From Channallabes apus (taxonomy: Eukaryota; Chordata; Actinopteri; Siluriformes; Clariidae), in assembly GCA_030522415.1 (NCBI GenBank), contig CM060126.1, positions 4,661,145 to 4,725,144 on the forward strand: a stretch of 64,000 nt of DNA, in the 5' to 3' direction. The notes under the pieces were generated by a model. It ran no database searches. It was not told the DNA's origin and saw only the letters and a program-made list of their open reading frames with translations. How positions within the stretch are numbered: the stretch's first letter is position 1; the number at the start of each line of letters is the position of its first letter. This document shows positions 24,544 through 35,473 of the stretch, piece after piece. The position numbers and the translations under genes are program-made.

Positions 24544-24929
24544 GTTAGCACAAGCTGTTCAAGATTTATCTTCTTCCAAGCCATCAAAAAAAAATAAAAA
24601 ATACCGATCACTTTTGTTCTTTTCCCTCCAAAAATCCTGACTCCTCCCCTTTTCTTTTTCCAGCGACCATATTATGGGTACAGAGTCACTTAAACGACCT
24701 ACAGTAGGAGGAGAAAAAAGAGGGAGAGAGAGAGAGAGACATACAGTAACAAGAGAAGAGTAATTGGTAGACAAGTTCTCTATGTTTTCCCTTTAATTTC
24801 TTTGTAAAGAAAATCCAAAATGGTGGCAAAACTGTGAGCAAACCCGTGTGAGAGGTTAAGAAAGTTAGCCTTTCTTCATTATGATTGGTTACAAAGCAAC
24901 CAGCATGAATGAAGGACTTAAATACTGTA
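24544..24929. other. intergenic DNA
   Basis: A short spacer between two transposons with a small (GA)n run at about 24720-24740. No gene is seen. Confidence 0.4.
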
Positions 24930-25563
24930 CAGCAGTACCTCAACATACAAATTTAATCTGTTCTGGAGGCGAGTTCTTAATTCGAAATATTATATAATGA
25001 AACGCATTTTCCAATAGGAAATAACGTAAATGTAGAATTTCTGTTCCAGCCTCCCAAGACGTTACCAATATGACCCATATTTCCAATGCTATATTCATAT
25101 TTCTGCATATAAAAACAATCAAAACATTTTAAAATGACATTTAAATGAAGTAAAATATGAAATAATGTATGTAAAATATGTAAATAATTTTTTCTAGCAT
25201 TCCTCTTGGCACCGACTGCTTTAAAAACCAAACTGAAAGCGGCTCCCTTTTTTTCTTGCTACCATCCTTGCTAACATTATTGGAACTCATGGTGCTACAG
25301 TATGTCTTCAATAAATCTTGCACAAAATGGAAAAAAAAAAGCAATAAAAACACATAGACTAAGTTTACTTGGCTTTCCACTGATGCAAACAAGTTTTAAA
25401 TGACGTACGTGCATCTTAGCCGGCGTTCGGTCTGGCTTGGTTCCTTTGTTTATATGCCGAAAATGCTTCATATACAGTAGGCTGAGGAAAGTTTATTACA
25501 AAATATTCTTCTTAGGGCGAAAAAAATTGTGAATTGTGGCATTCGTATGCCGAGGTACCACTG
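24930..25563. mobile_element. non-autonomous DNA transposon, second CAGTGGTACC copy
   Basis: The left end CAGCAGTACCTCAACATAC is diverged, and the right end is the inverted CAGTGGTACCTCGGCATAC. It shares internal sequence with 3108-3841 in the opposite orientation. Frames inside it are short and unrecognised. Confidence 0.7.
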
Positions 25564-25648
25564 TATATGTGTTTTTAACCAACTTTAGCACAATATTGGT
25601 TATTTATTAAATCTTAAGTGTTTATACCATATTTGGGTATAATTAAGT

Positions 25649-25856
25649 GGGGCATTGGAGGCAGAGTGGTAGGTTACCCATTGTGGTGGGCCTTGGTTTC
25701 GATTTCACCCACCCAATGCCCAAACCCCAGCCATCGGTGCCAAGCCTGGATTACAAAAAGGTGAGCGTCAGTTAAACCTGTGCTAAGTTTTTGTGCAGAT
25801 TAGGTGACCCGCTGTAGCGAGCCCACAACGGGAACAGCCGAAAAAACCAACAACAG
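25649..25856 (+). repeat. degenerate family 2 SINE
   Basis: It starts GGGGCATTGGAGGCAGAGTG, keeps CCCAATGCCCAAACCCC, and ends in a GGGAACAGCCGAAAAAACC tail like the other family 2 copies. Confidence 0.65.
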
Positions 25857-26599
25857 CATATATAATTAATTAAGGGATTTACAGATACTAATGATCATTA
25901 TTTAAATAATACATAAGAATCATTACAAAACCGTTACCCGTCTCCTGTTAGCAGGCTTGTGCGAGATTAAGGATCCCTCGCCTCCTGTGCTGTGATTGGT
26001 TACAAGAGTTTATTCTGGTCTATGATTGGTTAGAAGGCTAGTTGAAGGCAGGACTTAAATGGTGTTTAAACTTAAATGGCGTGTAAACAACTCCAAATTA
26101 TATGAGTAACCTGGGGGTTGTAAGATTTGTACATATTTTAAAGGATTACATTTTTTTCCTTTTACAGATTTTTTTCTCTTTCATGTTCTATGTTCTTTCA
26201 TGGTCTCCACAGCTATGCGACATCTTATTTTGACATAAGGCAAAAAGAAAAAAAAAGGCTAGCAACAATGGTAAAGTCTATTTTGGAACGTACTCGTGAT
26301 GGAAACAAAGTTTTATAAATCAGTGAAACTTTACTTAAAATAAAAAATACTAAGGTTCATTAAGCAAAGCTTTGCAACACAAGGTGCGCTAGTGGCCTCT
26401 AGTGGTAGCAATGAGGCAGTGCATCTTCTGGTGGAACATTCAGCAATGTCTGGGTTCCAACTAAATAATAAGAACTAGTGTGAGAAATAACATTGTATCT
26501 TAGTTTTACTTCTTTCATCATCAAATACACTCCCTGTTCGGTAATCGGAGAGCGAATCACAGATGAGAAATGGAAAAAGTTGATCAAATAAAGATGAAG

Positions 26600-26765
26600 T
26601 TTTGTCTTAAAACAACTCCAGCACCTTAAAATTCACTTATACCACGTCAGCGCTGTCATTTCAGCCAAAGTGAAAATATGAACTAATCCCAGTCAAAATA
26701 TTCAGCTTAGCTTTTCCAATTAATATCTATTGTTGCAGGTGTTTGTTTACATTGAGCAAGTAGCT
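26600..26765 (+). repeat. dispersed repeat shared with 33075-33600
   Basis: It contains AATTAATATCTATTG and TTTACATTGAGCAAGTAG. The reverse complement of both occurs at 33075-33145, and the similarity resumes after the SINE there. Family unknown, no coding capacity. Confidence 0.6.
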
Positions 26766-26789
26766 TATTGGTAGTTTATTTTAAAAATA

Positions 26790-28409
26790 CAGTGGTGTGA
26801 AAAACTATTTGCCCCCTTCCTGATTTCTTATTCTTTTGCATGTTTGTCACACTTAAATGTTTCTGCTCATCAAAAACCGTTAACTATTAGTCAAAGATAA
26901 CATAATTGAACACAAAATGCAGTTTTTAAATGAAGGTTTACGTTATTAAGGGAGAAAAAAAACTCCAAATCTACATGGCCCTGTGTGAAAAAGTGATTGC
27001 CCCCCTTGTTAAAAAAATAACTTAACTGTGGTTTATCACACCTGAGTTCAATTTCTGTAGTCACCCCCAGGCCTGATTACTGCCACACCTGTTTCAATCA
27101 AGAAATCACTTAAATATGAGCTACCTGACACAGAGAAGTAGACCAAAAGCACCTCAAAAGCTAGACATCATGCCAAGATCCAAAGAAATTCAGGAACAAA
27201 TGAGAACAAAAGTAATTGAGATCTATCAGTCTGGTAAAGGTTATAAAGCCATTTCTAGAGCTTTGGGACTCCAGCGAACCACAGTGAGAGCCATTATCCA
27301 CAAATGGCAAAAACATGGAACAGTGGTGAACCTTCCCAGGAGTGGCCGGCCGACCAAAATTACCCCGAGAACGCAGAGACAACTCATCCGAGAGGCCACA
27401 AAAGACCCCAGGACAACATCTAAAGAACTGCAGGCCTCACTTGCCTCAATTAAGGTCAGTGTTCATGACTCCACCATAAGAAAGAGACTGGGCAAAAACG
27501 GCCTGCGTGGCAGATTTCCAAGGCGCAAACCGCTTTTAAGCAAAAAGAACATTAAGGCTCATCTCAATTTTGCTAAAAACATCTCAATGATTGCCAAGAC
27601 TTTTGGGAAAATACCTTGTGGACCGACGAGACAAAAGTTGAACTTTTTGGAAGGTGCGTGTCCCGTTACATCTGGCGTAAAAGTAACACAGCATTTCAGA
27701 AAAAGAACATCATACCAACAGTAAAATATGGTGGTGGTAGTGTGATGGTCTGGGGTTGTTTTGCTGCTTCAGGACCTGGAAGGCTTGCTGTGATAGATGG
27801 AACCATGAATTCTACTGTCTACCAAGAAATCCTGAAGGAGAATGTCCGGCCATCTGTTCGTCAACTCAAGCTGAAGCGATCTTGGGTGCTGCAGCAATAC
27901 AATGACCCAAAACACACCAGCAAATCCACCTCTGAATGGCTGAAGAAAAACAAAATGAAGACTTTGGAGTGGCCTAGTCAAAGTCCTGACCTGAATCCTA
28001 TTGAGATGTTGTGGCATGACCTTAAAAAGGCGGTTTATGCTAGAAAACCCTAAAATAAGGCTGAATTACAACAATTCTGCAAAGATGAGTGGGCCAAAAT
28101 TCCTCCAGAGCGCTGTAAATCACTCGTTGCAAGTTATCGAAAACTCTTGATTGCAGTTATTGCTGCTAAGGGTGGCCCAACCAGTTATTAGGTTCAGGGG
28201 GCAATTACTTTTTCACACAGGGCCATGTAGGTTTGGATTTTTTTTCTCCCTAAATAATAAAACCCCTCATTTAAAAACTGCATTTTGTGTTTACTTGTGT
28301 TATCTTTGACTAATAGTTAAATGTGTTTGATGATCAGAAACATTTTGTGTGACAAACATGCAAAAGAATAAGAAATCAGGAGGGGGGCAAATAGTTTTTC
28401 ACACCACTG
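26790..28409 (+). mobile_element. Tc1-like transposon (family B), full length but inactive
   Basis: A 1.6 kb element next to TA with long terminal inverted repeats (about 220 bp) beginning CAGTGGTGTGAAAAACTATT. The transposase starts at an ATG at 27170 (MPRSKEIQEQ) and has two helix-turn-helix halves. It is broken by a one-base deletion in an A-run near 27580 and by a premature stop near 28050. The second catalytic Asp has also become Tyr (QQYNDPKHT), so this copy could not catalyse transposition even apart from the frame breaks. Close relatives are at 36050-37670 and 62954-64000. Confidence 0.93.
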
Positions 28410-29133
28410 TAGATGATTAAATCTGGCACTTAACTGTTCACAGCATCGCTTTTACTCAACATTATGAATTCATTTATGGTGCAAGTTAAATTTCAGGCAG
28501 AGTCTATTATCTAAGGATTGCCAAAGTTTCATTAAAGTCTGTCCAGCCAGTTTTGTGTGATGCTGTGACAAAATCTGAAGACAGACAAAACATTTTCAGA
28601 GACCAGGTTTCGGGACCTCCAATGTAGCAAACGTAAAAACATATAAACAGTTCACTAACATATAGACAAAACTTTTATTTTTATAGATAATAATAATAAT
28701 AATAATAATAATACACTTTAATATCAAAACACTTTTTGCTCACTAAATGATTGCATGCACAAATTTTGAGGTCTGAATATTGATGTTCACATTTTTTAGT
28801 ACTGATTTATAGAGTAATGTTTATTAATGTACCCTGACTGTAAAGTGTGCCCTTATGTATTACATGGCTGCAAGAACCTTTTACTTAAACCTTAATTGTT
28901 CTTTCTGTTAAATGCAAGAACATTAGTAAGAAATCAAATTACACTGTTAATAGTTACAAATCCAAACCATGTGAGCTTTCAGATTGTGAATTCGTCATAA
29001 ATAATGATCGAGTAAACATTGTGTGCTATAATATAGAATATAGAATCTGTTAAAAGAGCACACATGAAGCCATTAAAAGAACCCAGAATGATATACAGAG
29101 AAATTAATACACACATTTAAAAAAAATTATAAA
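28410..29133. other. MASP1 3' flank / probable 3' UTR
   Basis: This lies immediately downstream of the MASP1 stop codon on the minus strand. It has an (AAT)n run at about 28687-28713 and a minus-strand AATAAA at 28820-28825, roughly 310 bp past the stop, which is a candidate polyadenylation signal. No other gene is seen. Confidence 0.4.
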
Positions 29134-30011
29134 TCACCACCAGCAGTCAGTGTTCATGGTTTTGTGCAGCCAGGTTGCGTAGTTTGCCACTCGTGTGTAC
29201 ACCCCATACACCTGCCGACTCCCGCACCCCTCTGGCCCGCCCCAGGACACCAGACCCTGCACTACCCATCTCCCACTGTGGGGATCCTTAATAAGAAATC
29301 CACCTCCGCTGTCCCCTAAACACGTATCACGTCCTCCTTCGTAAAACCCGGCACAGAACATGTTCTCGGTGATGTTGTAGTTTGCAGAACGTGCGTTGTA
29401 GCTGGCTTCGCACTCCTCCTGCGCTACAACCGGCAACTTCACGTACTGCAGCACCTCAGACACGACACCGAGATCAAAGGATATCTCGCTGCCCGAAGCC
29501 GAGATATTCGGCATGTTGATCCCCCAACCCGCAACCACGCCCAGCGTGTGAGGCAAGGGTGTCCGGGTCTGACCTTTGACCCACGGTGGGGGCAAACAAA
29601 CAGGCCTCACGAGCTCATTGAGTGCCACCTCTTGGCTGAGTTTGATCAGGGCGATGTCATTGTTGTAGTTGTGTGGATCAAATTCTGGATGGAGGATGAG
29701 CTTCTCCACGGAGCTGTCAACGGACTGGTTTTTGTCCCGGACGTCTGTCAGCCCCAGTGTCGCCTGTACATGTGTGGGATCCACGGGGATAACAGACGGG
29801 TCCCTGAGGTGTCTCCGGAGCACGTGTGCAGCAGTGAGCACCCACGACGCAGACAGGAGAGCACCACTACCGAACCAGCGGCCCGTAGGAACGCGGGATG
29901 TGTCCTCCACGGACAGGAGAACCTGCCAGGGAAAAAGTCCCGGAATTGCAGAGCGTCCGCCGACAATCCGCTTCTGGTGCGTTGGGAAGGGGCGTGACTC
30001 CTCTCCGCATG
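29134..30011 (-). CDS. masp1: MASP1 exon 12: MASP-3 serine protease domain, single exon
   Basis: An 878-nt exon from a TAAG acceptor to a TGA stop. It starts ACGEESRPFPTHQKR and is cleaved before IVGG to activate the zymogen. The catalytic triad is visible: His513 in TAAHV, Asp569 in NNDIAL and Ser685 in GDSGG. Asp679, six residues before the Ser, sets trypsin-like specificity. TAAHV rather than TAAHC means the histidine-loop disulphide is absent, as in MASP-3, MASP-2, C1r and C1s. The active-site Ser uses an AGC codon, and the domain is intronless. Both traits mark the MASP-3 lineage rather than the TCN-type, multi-exon MASP-1 domain. It ends in an unusual Cys-Trp-Trp. Start chosen by splice phase. 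Confidence 0.95.
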
Positions 30012-30161
30012 CTTACACACGAAACAAAAGCAGACAAAACATATTTACACCTGAGTTACAGCATATTGTACTGTACATATACGGTATAAAAACGGATGGA
30101 ACAGGATAAAAAAACAGAAGAGCTAGAGATTCAATTGTGTGCTACACTGTTTTTTGCTTAC

Positions 30162-30227
30162 CTGCTTGGGCTTTAGGTGTAGTAGGCAACTGGAATTCAG
30201 AATCCGACTGTGTGGTGTTCTCCAGAT
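30162..30227 (-). CDS. masp1: MASP1 exon 11: extra linker exon
   Basis: A 66-nt stretch between an AAACAG acceptor and a strong CAG-GTAAGC donor. It is open and phase 1 at both ends, so it can be included or skipped without a frame change. It encodes a polar Thr/Ser/Pro-rich peptide (LENTTQSDSEFQLPTTPKA) between CCP2 and the protease. From memory, human MASP-3 joins CCP2 to the linker without such an insert. The acceptor has a weak pyrimidine tract, so a cassette exon is possible. Confidence 0.6.
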
Positions 30228-30361
30228 CTGTTTCATTATACAGAGTGTGATTAGTGTTTTAATCCAAAACCTTCTATGGAAATACAAAATACTGGCAGAA
30301 AGTCCTGAGATTGAGACTTACAGTACTAATGTAAACTGTGATTGCTTAGCCTTAGAATATA

Positions 30362-30955
30362 TATAGTGAAATCTTGGATTGCGAGTAACTCGATCTGGGA
30401 GCGTTTTGCAAGCAAAAAATTTTAAGTAATTTGAACTTAATAAACGAGCGAGGTCTTGATATACGAGTAGTACAAATGCTCTTTATCTGCTGAGCATCAC
30501 GTGATGACAACTGAGCCAACGGTACTCTTTTGCACTGTGGGATTGTGGGTAATCGTCTCACATGCTCAGTCTCAGTGCGCGTGCATCACTCGTATAGTCA
30601 ACATTCGTGTGCGCGTATACCGTTTACTATAACACGTGTGTGCCCGTAAACCAAAAGTACATTTCATTAGCGAGGCGCTTGTTAAAGATCCAGAGTCTCT
30701 CTGTCAGAGAGCAGTGATTTCTTTAGGGTGTGTGTGTGCATCTGTGTGTCATTAGAGAGGTTCTTTGTTAAAGAAGTTTCTCGACAGAGCAGTGTTTCAG
30801 TTAGAGTGTTTGTGCGTGCATGCGCGTGTGTGTTTGTGCCCGCATGTGTGGATGTGAAAGTCATCCGACACAGTAGCCCCTTCCCTCCTCTCATCTTACT
30901 TCACACACACACACACAAATTTAGTTGTGCAAAATCAACAGTCTCTTATTCCCCT
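30362..30955. mobile_element. truncated DNA transposon, second CAGTGAAACCTTGG-type copy
   Basis: It begins TAGTGAAATCTTGGATTGCG and shares long internal blocks with 10474-11161 (the GTGATGACAACTGAGCCAAC region and the GAAAGTCATCCGACACAGTA region). The right terminal repeat is missing. It lies in MASP1 intron 10. Confidence 0.65.
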
Positions 30956-31474
30956 TAAGGATGTGTACATACTGGGGTCAGATGTCATATCATTAATTGA
31001 TTAATTCAGTTATTTGTCACATTTACCTTACAGCACAGTGAAATATTCAATATTGTCCATATCCCAGTTGAGAAGGTGGGGTCAGATCACAGGCTAAGTC
31101 AGGATACAGCACCACTAGAGCAAAAATTGTGAAGGGGCTCAAGGGCTCAACAGCTTTATATAACAAATGTATTTACCACAGGCCAGTTGAGAGGTCAGCT
31201 CTCCAAATGACATGGTGGTTCGATGATGATAAAAAAAAAAAAAAACTGATGATGTTAAGCATGTGGTTCATGAGTTACACATGAGGGGGCGCTGCTGCAT
31301 TGTTACATTACACTTTTAACTTGGAATTGTTTTTGTGATTATTTACTTATTTTTCTAAAACAAAAATACATTTTACCCAGTCCTTATTATTTGAGCATTA
31401 TTAGTATTATTAAACAAAAACACTTTGACATTTAATGCTAGTCATAAGTAAATGTATAAATATCAACGTTTCAC
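30956..31474 (-). other. MASP1 intron 10, remaining part
   Basis: No exon or named repeat is seen apart from an A-run near 31230. Confidence 0.45.
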
Positions 31475-31546
31475 CTCGTCGACAGTTAGGCAGCATTTCT
31501 CCATGTTCATTTCTCCATACACCTCTCCAATCACATGTATATGTAC
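31475..31546 (-). CDS. masp1: MASP1 exon 10: second half of CCP2
   Basis: A 72-nt exon with an AATGCAG acceptor and a CGAG-GTGAAA donor. It encodes TYTCDWRGVWRNEHGEMLPN and then CRR, the typical end of a complement control protein module with its Cys-Trp-Cys pattern. Phase 1-1. Confidence 0.88.
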
Positions 31547-31646
31547 CTGCATTCAGCAATAAAAACAATAAAAATTGTTTTAAAGATGTGCTCCCCCCCC
31601 CCCCCTTGCAGATTATTTTAACGAATAATGAAGTTAAGATCCAAAC

Positions 31647-31766
31647 TCTGTTCTCCAGGAGCACTCCTGCAGCTGTATAGGATCCTGGATCCAAATGCAG
31701 TACTGTTGCTGGAGTTAATATACACCACGTCTCCTAAAGATGTATCTACAGAACCGCAGGCAATCA
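31647..31766 (-). CDS. masp1: MASP1 exon 9: first half of CCP2
   Basis: The exon follows a TCTTAG acceptor whose pyrimidine tract is a (CT)n microsatellite. It encodes IACGSVDTSLGDVVYINSSN and on to SRILYSCRSAPGEQ, with the first and second cysteines of CCP2. The donor is uncertain. CAGA-GTTTGG (exon ending at 31647) and ATTC-GTTAAA (ending at 31623, eight extra residues) both keep phase 1, and neither is a strong site. Confidence 0.8.
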
Positions 31767-31775
31767 CTAAGACAC

Positions 31776-31778
<3 letters not shown>

Positions 31779-31808
<30 letters not shown>
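31779..31808. repeat. (GA)n / (CT)n microsatellite at the exon 9 acceptor
   Basis: About 15 units. On the MASP1 strand it reads (CT)n and ends roughly 12 bases before the splice site, so it acts as the pyrimidine tract. Confidence 0.93.
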
Positions 31809-31811
<3 letters not shown>

Positions 31812-33074
31812 AGCTTATCATAAATCATGATTAAGACTAATATTCCTTTTGTTTAAGAAGCATAATATGAGGGTTTTAATGTTGATGTGAGAAAGGTTTG
31901 ATGGATTAACACCTGATGGATTAACACCTGATGAAGAATTAACACCTTAAAAAGACACAAGAATTTGAATTGTCAAGAAGAACTAATGACTATACAGTAA
32001 GTCATTTGCATCGATGCATACTCCGTATATTGGTTATAGAGGTGATTATTAGTGTGAATTTAAGGAGAAATTACTGTAATCCACGGGCGGATTTAAACGG
32101 AACCATGAGCGTACCTATTTCTGCTGCTCTTCAAATGCAGATTCTGTCCATGTGCACGGGAAGCAGCCATATCTTCACTTACTGTACTTTAATCTGAGAT
32201 TTTTCTCTTTTACACGAACCTGCTCGACAGACCTGAGTGTCACATTGTTTATTTACTGAGCAAAAAGCGGAGCAAGATCTCTCCCACTGTAAAGTAGTGT
32301 TGAGTACGGTCTTTAGGCTGTATTTGCAGTTATACCAGATGTTGCACACATAAGTAATTCAGGCTGTATTGAGAATCCTTGAAAGCAGGAACTACATGCA
32401 GGTTATTGACTAAAGTGAATAAAAGGAACTTTACCGGCATGAATGTCACCGCAGAATATATGATACCTTACCATGGCATTAAAGCTTTAGGAACAAGACA
32501 GCGATATTATTCTTTTGAACTGTGATCTATTATTAATTGTAAGTTTAATAATGGTATACGTACTGTACATGGGCTACAAGCATGACTACACCTTAGTTTT
32601 TTTTTTTTTTATCTCACGGAATATGTGCTGTAAATACTAGTTAAATAACAGACCAGACTCGAATTGTGTTCAACATAGGAATTTACTGGCTTTTATTATT
32701 TAACTATAGAACGTTGGCTCCTTTGAGATTCCTTCTCTGGTTGGGAGAAAGTGTGACAGAAAGATGGAACACAGAAAGAGATAAAGAGAAAAGTGAGAGA
32801 CACGAGCATAGCTATAACCTTTACATATATCTCAATTACAAATGATACTGCAGACATTATTGAAATAAACACAACTGATTTAGACTGTATAAGCTGCATG
32901 TACATATTATCTATAGGAATAAAAGAAAGATTGTCTGTACATTGGTCAGAACTCGCTCTTTACGGAATTTAATGAAGCTTTACATACTCACATATCTGCC
33001 TGAGGTTTAACCTGCACCATGAACGAAGTGAAGTTATGAGCAGTTTTGTGTCAAATTTAAAAATCTACTTTTAA
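31809..33074 (-). other. MASP1 intron 8, unassigned part
   Basis: AT-rich intron. In mammals a small terminal exon for the MAp44 splice form lies in the corresponding intron. I could not pick one out here, and its absence is not proven. Confidence 0.4.
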
Positions 33075-33600
33075 ATAAGATACTAATGCACTACTTGCTC
33101 AATGTAAACACACACCTGCACCAATAGATATTAATTACAAAAGCTGAACTGAATATTCATTCATTCGTTCATTCATTCATCTTCTATACCGCTTAATCCT
33201 GTGTTCAGGGTCGCGGGGGACCTGGAGCCTATCCCAGGAGACTTCGGGCACTAGGCGGGGTACACCCTGGACAGGGTGCCAATCCATCGCAGGGCACACA
33301 CACACACTCACACACACCCAATCACACACTACGGGCAATTTAGGAACGCCAATTAGCCTAACCTGCATATCTTTGGACTGTGGGAGGAAACCGGAGTACC
33401 CGGAGGAAACCCACCAAGCACGGGGAGAACATGCACACAGACACGGGAATCGAGCCTGGCCGGGGAATCGAACCCAGACCCTGGAGGTGCAAGGCGACAA
33501 TGCTAACCACTACACCACCGCGCCGCTTGAACTGAATATTTTTACTGGAATTATTTCAAATTTCACAGCTGAAATAACAGCGCTTAAGTGAATTTTAACA
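33075..33600 (-). repeat. dispersed repeat interrupted by a SINE
   Basis: The reverse complement matches 26600-26765 on both sides of the SINE at 33158-33527, so the older repeat was split by the younger insertion. Confidence 0.6.
33158..33527 (-). repeat. tRNA-derived SINE (family 1), full length with duplication
   Basis: A complete copy with a tRNA-like head and GAAT tail. It is flanked by a perfect 13-bp repeat, TGAACTGAATATT, at 33145-33157 and 33528-33540. Confidence 0.92.
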
Positions 33601-33875
33601 GCTTATTATTAGCTATAAAACGTTAACTATTTCTACAAACACTTTTCCCATCAGTGACGTGTACTTGCGCTAGTCTACTATAAAACTAAGTTGTCTTATA
33701 TAGGTTTTTAAGTATTGATTGCAGAACTGACCTATTGGCTAAAGAAGGATTATGTAGGAATATACTATATAATAGAGGTGTAACGATATGTGCGTTTTTA
33801 AATTCATACAGTAGTATACACTATAAAACACTCACACACACAAAAAAACATAAACAAAACATGCATATTGCTAAC

Positions 33876-33954
33876 TTCTACAGAGAGGTATGCGGCTGCT
33901 CCAGTTCCCGTCTGCCTGGCACTCTATCTGGTAATGCTCCAACATCTCTCCATC
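33876..33954 (-). CDS. masp1: MASP1 exon 8: second half of CCP1
   Basis: A 79-nt exon after TGTTCCTCAG, encoding DGEMLEHYQIECQADGNWSS and then RIPLCR. The donor is a non-consensus GTTAGC. The Cys-Trp-Cys spacing is that of a CCP module end. Enters phase 0, leaves phase 1. Confidence 0.88.
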
Positions 33955-34376
33955 CTGAGGAACAGTGAGGGAATGAGCATGTCTATCTACATGTTGCACA
34001 TTTTAAAGGGAAAACCCAGACCTGAAATATGATTATACTGATTTTAATTGTCTTTAAAGTGGTAATGTTTTTGGTTATTCAAGAAATTACCCGTTGTCAC
34101 CACTATAGACTAAAGGACTAAAGTGCTGCTGCATCACTCTCTTTAAGACGTGACCTAAGGGCCAAATCAACAGATATTCTATGGCATTGTGGGTAATGTT
34201 GGAAACTGTAGATCCAAAGTGAAAATAGAGCAGCATGTCAATAAAATATGTTTAAACTTAAATTTATCTTCACAAAAAAAAAAAAGTTCTTAGACATTTA
34301 TTAATTAAGCATCACATTATTTTTATTAAAACGATTAAGGTGTACGTTTTGCTTTAAAAGTAATTCAAATCATCAC

Positions 34377-34495
34377 CTTTCGCAAGGAGTAGCCAGGGTC
34401 ACAAGTCACAGTGATGTGTTCTTTTAAAAAGTATTTAGACTGTAGTGGCTCCAAATGACCATTAAGCGGCAGCACAGGAACTGCACACTCACTGC
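34377..34495 (-). CDS. masp1: MASP1 exon 7: first half of CCP1
   Basis: A 119-nt exon whose acceptor is the end of a (GTT)n repeat (TTGTTGTAG), with an AAG-GTGATG donor. It encodes SSECAVPVLPLNGHLEPLQS and then KYFLKEHITVTCDPGYSLRK, matching MASP CCP1 (the GxxxP...KYFFKDQ region of the human protein). Too short to be called as an ORF. Confidence 0.9.
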
Positions 34496-34498
34496 CTA

Positions 34499-34521
34499 CA
34501 ACAACAACAACAACAACAACA
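34499..34521. repeat. (CAA)n / (TTG)n microsatellite at the exon 7 acceptor
   Basis: Seven to eight triplets that run directly into the AG of the exon 7 splice site on the MASP1 strand. Confidence 0.93.
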
Positions 34522-34937
34522 AAACACATGATTTAAAGTTAAATAGTGAAATCTAACGCTTTATGTTCTTCTCAAACTTTTGGGAGAACACATTTAGAGT
34601 CTTGTGTTAAACCTAACCTGATTGAGCCATCTCTACCATTCGGTTGAGGAACGTTTTACAAAAAATAGCCAACAAATGAGAAATAAATAGATTTAATGCC
34701 CAGCTAAAATTTGAGCTGTTGGAAGACCCCCAAAAAATCTAGTTCTTTTTTCTTCATAATTGCTTTATTATGAGGTGAGACCATTGGAAAAAGGCATATA
34801 GTGGGACTGGTGCATTATTGCTTCTAGGTAATAAAAATGCAAAGACAAAAAACATAATGCTTTATGTCTTAGTGAAGATGTTAAATGGTTAGAAAATTAT
34901 TTTCCTATTAATCGCTACACTTTGCTTGTCCTCTTAC

Positions 34938-35085
34938 TTGTAGAGGTGTAGGTGAGCTTCCAGCCCAAGTTCTCTCCTGAGTTATCACTGTGAAAAAAGA
35001 TGCTAACAGTGTTACTTCCTGTCTGGATCCTGCCGGGTGATTTGTCTCCGCAGAGTGGACCGAACACTCTGTCATCCGCCTGAAT
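34938..35085 (-). CDS. masp1: MASP1 exon 6: second half of CUB2
   Basis: A 148-nt exon from GTTTGCAG to an ACAA-GTAAGA donor. It encodes IQADDRVFGPLCGDKSPGRI and on through FFHSDNSGENLGWKLTY, a highly conserved CUB2 signature (the HSDNSGEN stretch is identical in human MASP1 as I recall it). CUB2 contributes to dimerisation and to binding collagen stalks. Phase 0 in, 1 out. Confidence 0.95.
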
Positions 35086-35470
35086 CTGCAAACACGGAAT
35101 ATCATTGTCATCGATACATAACAGCACTAGCACACTAGCGCCATCTATGGATGGCATTCGGTCATCTTCTCCAAAAAGAGAAGTTGGGAGAGTATTAGAA
35201 AAATTACAAAGAAGAAAAGTTTTCTAAAATCTGTGAGGAGAGATCATGAGCATTTTCTAGATTTTTGGGGTACTCATGAAGCTCTCCAGGTAAAAGAAAG
35301 ACACAGAGAAGACATTAAGACATGGCTACAGATGTTTCCTGCACAATAAATTATGAAGTTGTATACTATATGATATCTATTTTCAGATTAACTAAGAAGT
35401 GCTACGACATGCTACAGTACATGCTACTGACGATTCCTAAAAAAAAAAAAAAGGACAAAAAAAGGACAAC
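35086..35470 (-). other. MASP1 intron 5, exon-proximal part
   Basis: Nothing recognised apart from an A-run just before the SINE. Confidence 0.45.
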
Positions 35471-35473
35471 CAT

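Noticed and set aside
29548..30109. Long + strand frames opposite the MASP1 protease exon
   Set aside because: They are antisense shadows of a GC-rich coding exon and match no family.
31809..33875. A MAp44-type terminal exon in MASP1 intron 8
   Set aside because: Expected from mammals, but no convincing phase-1 acceptor with a short conserved tail could be identified by eye; left open rather than annotated.
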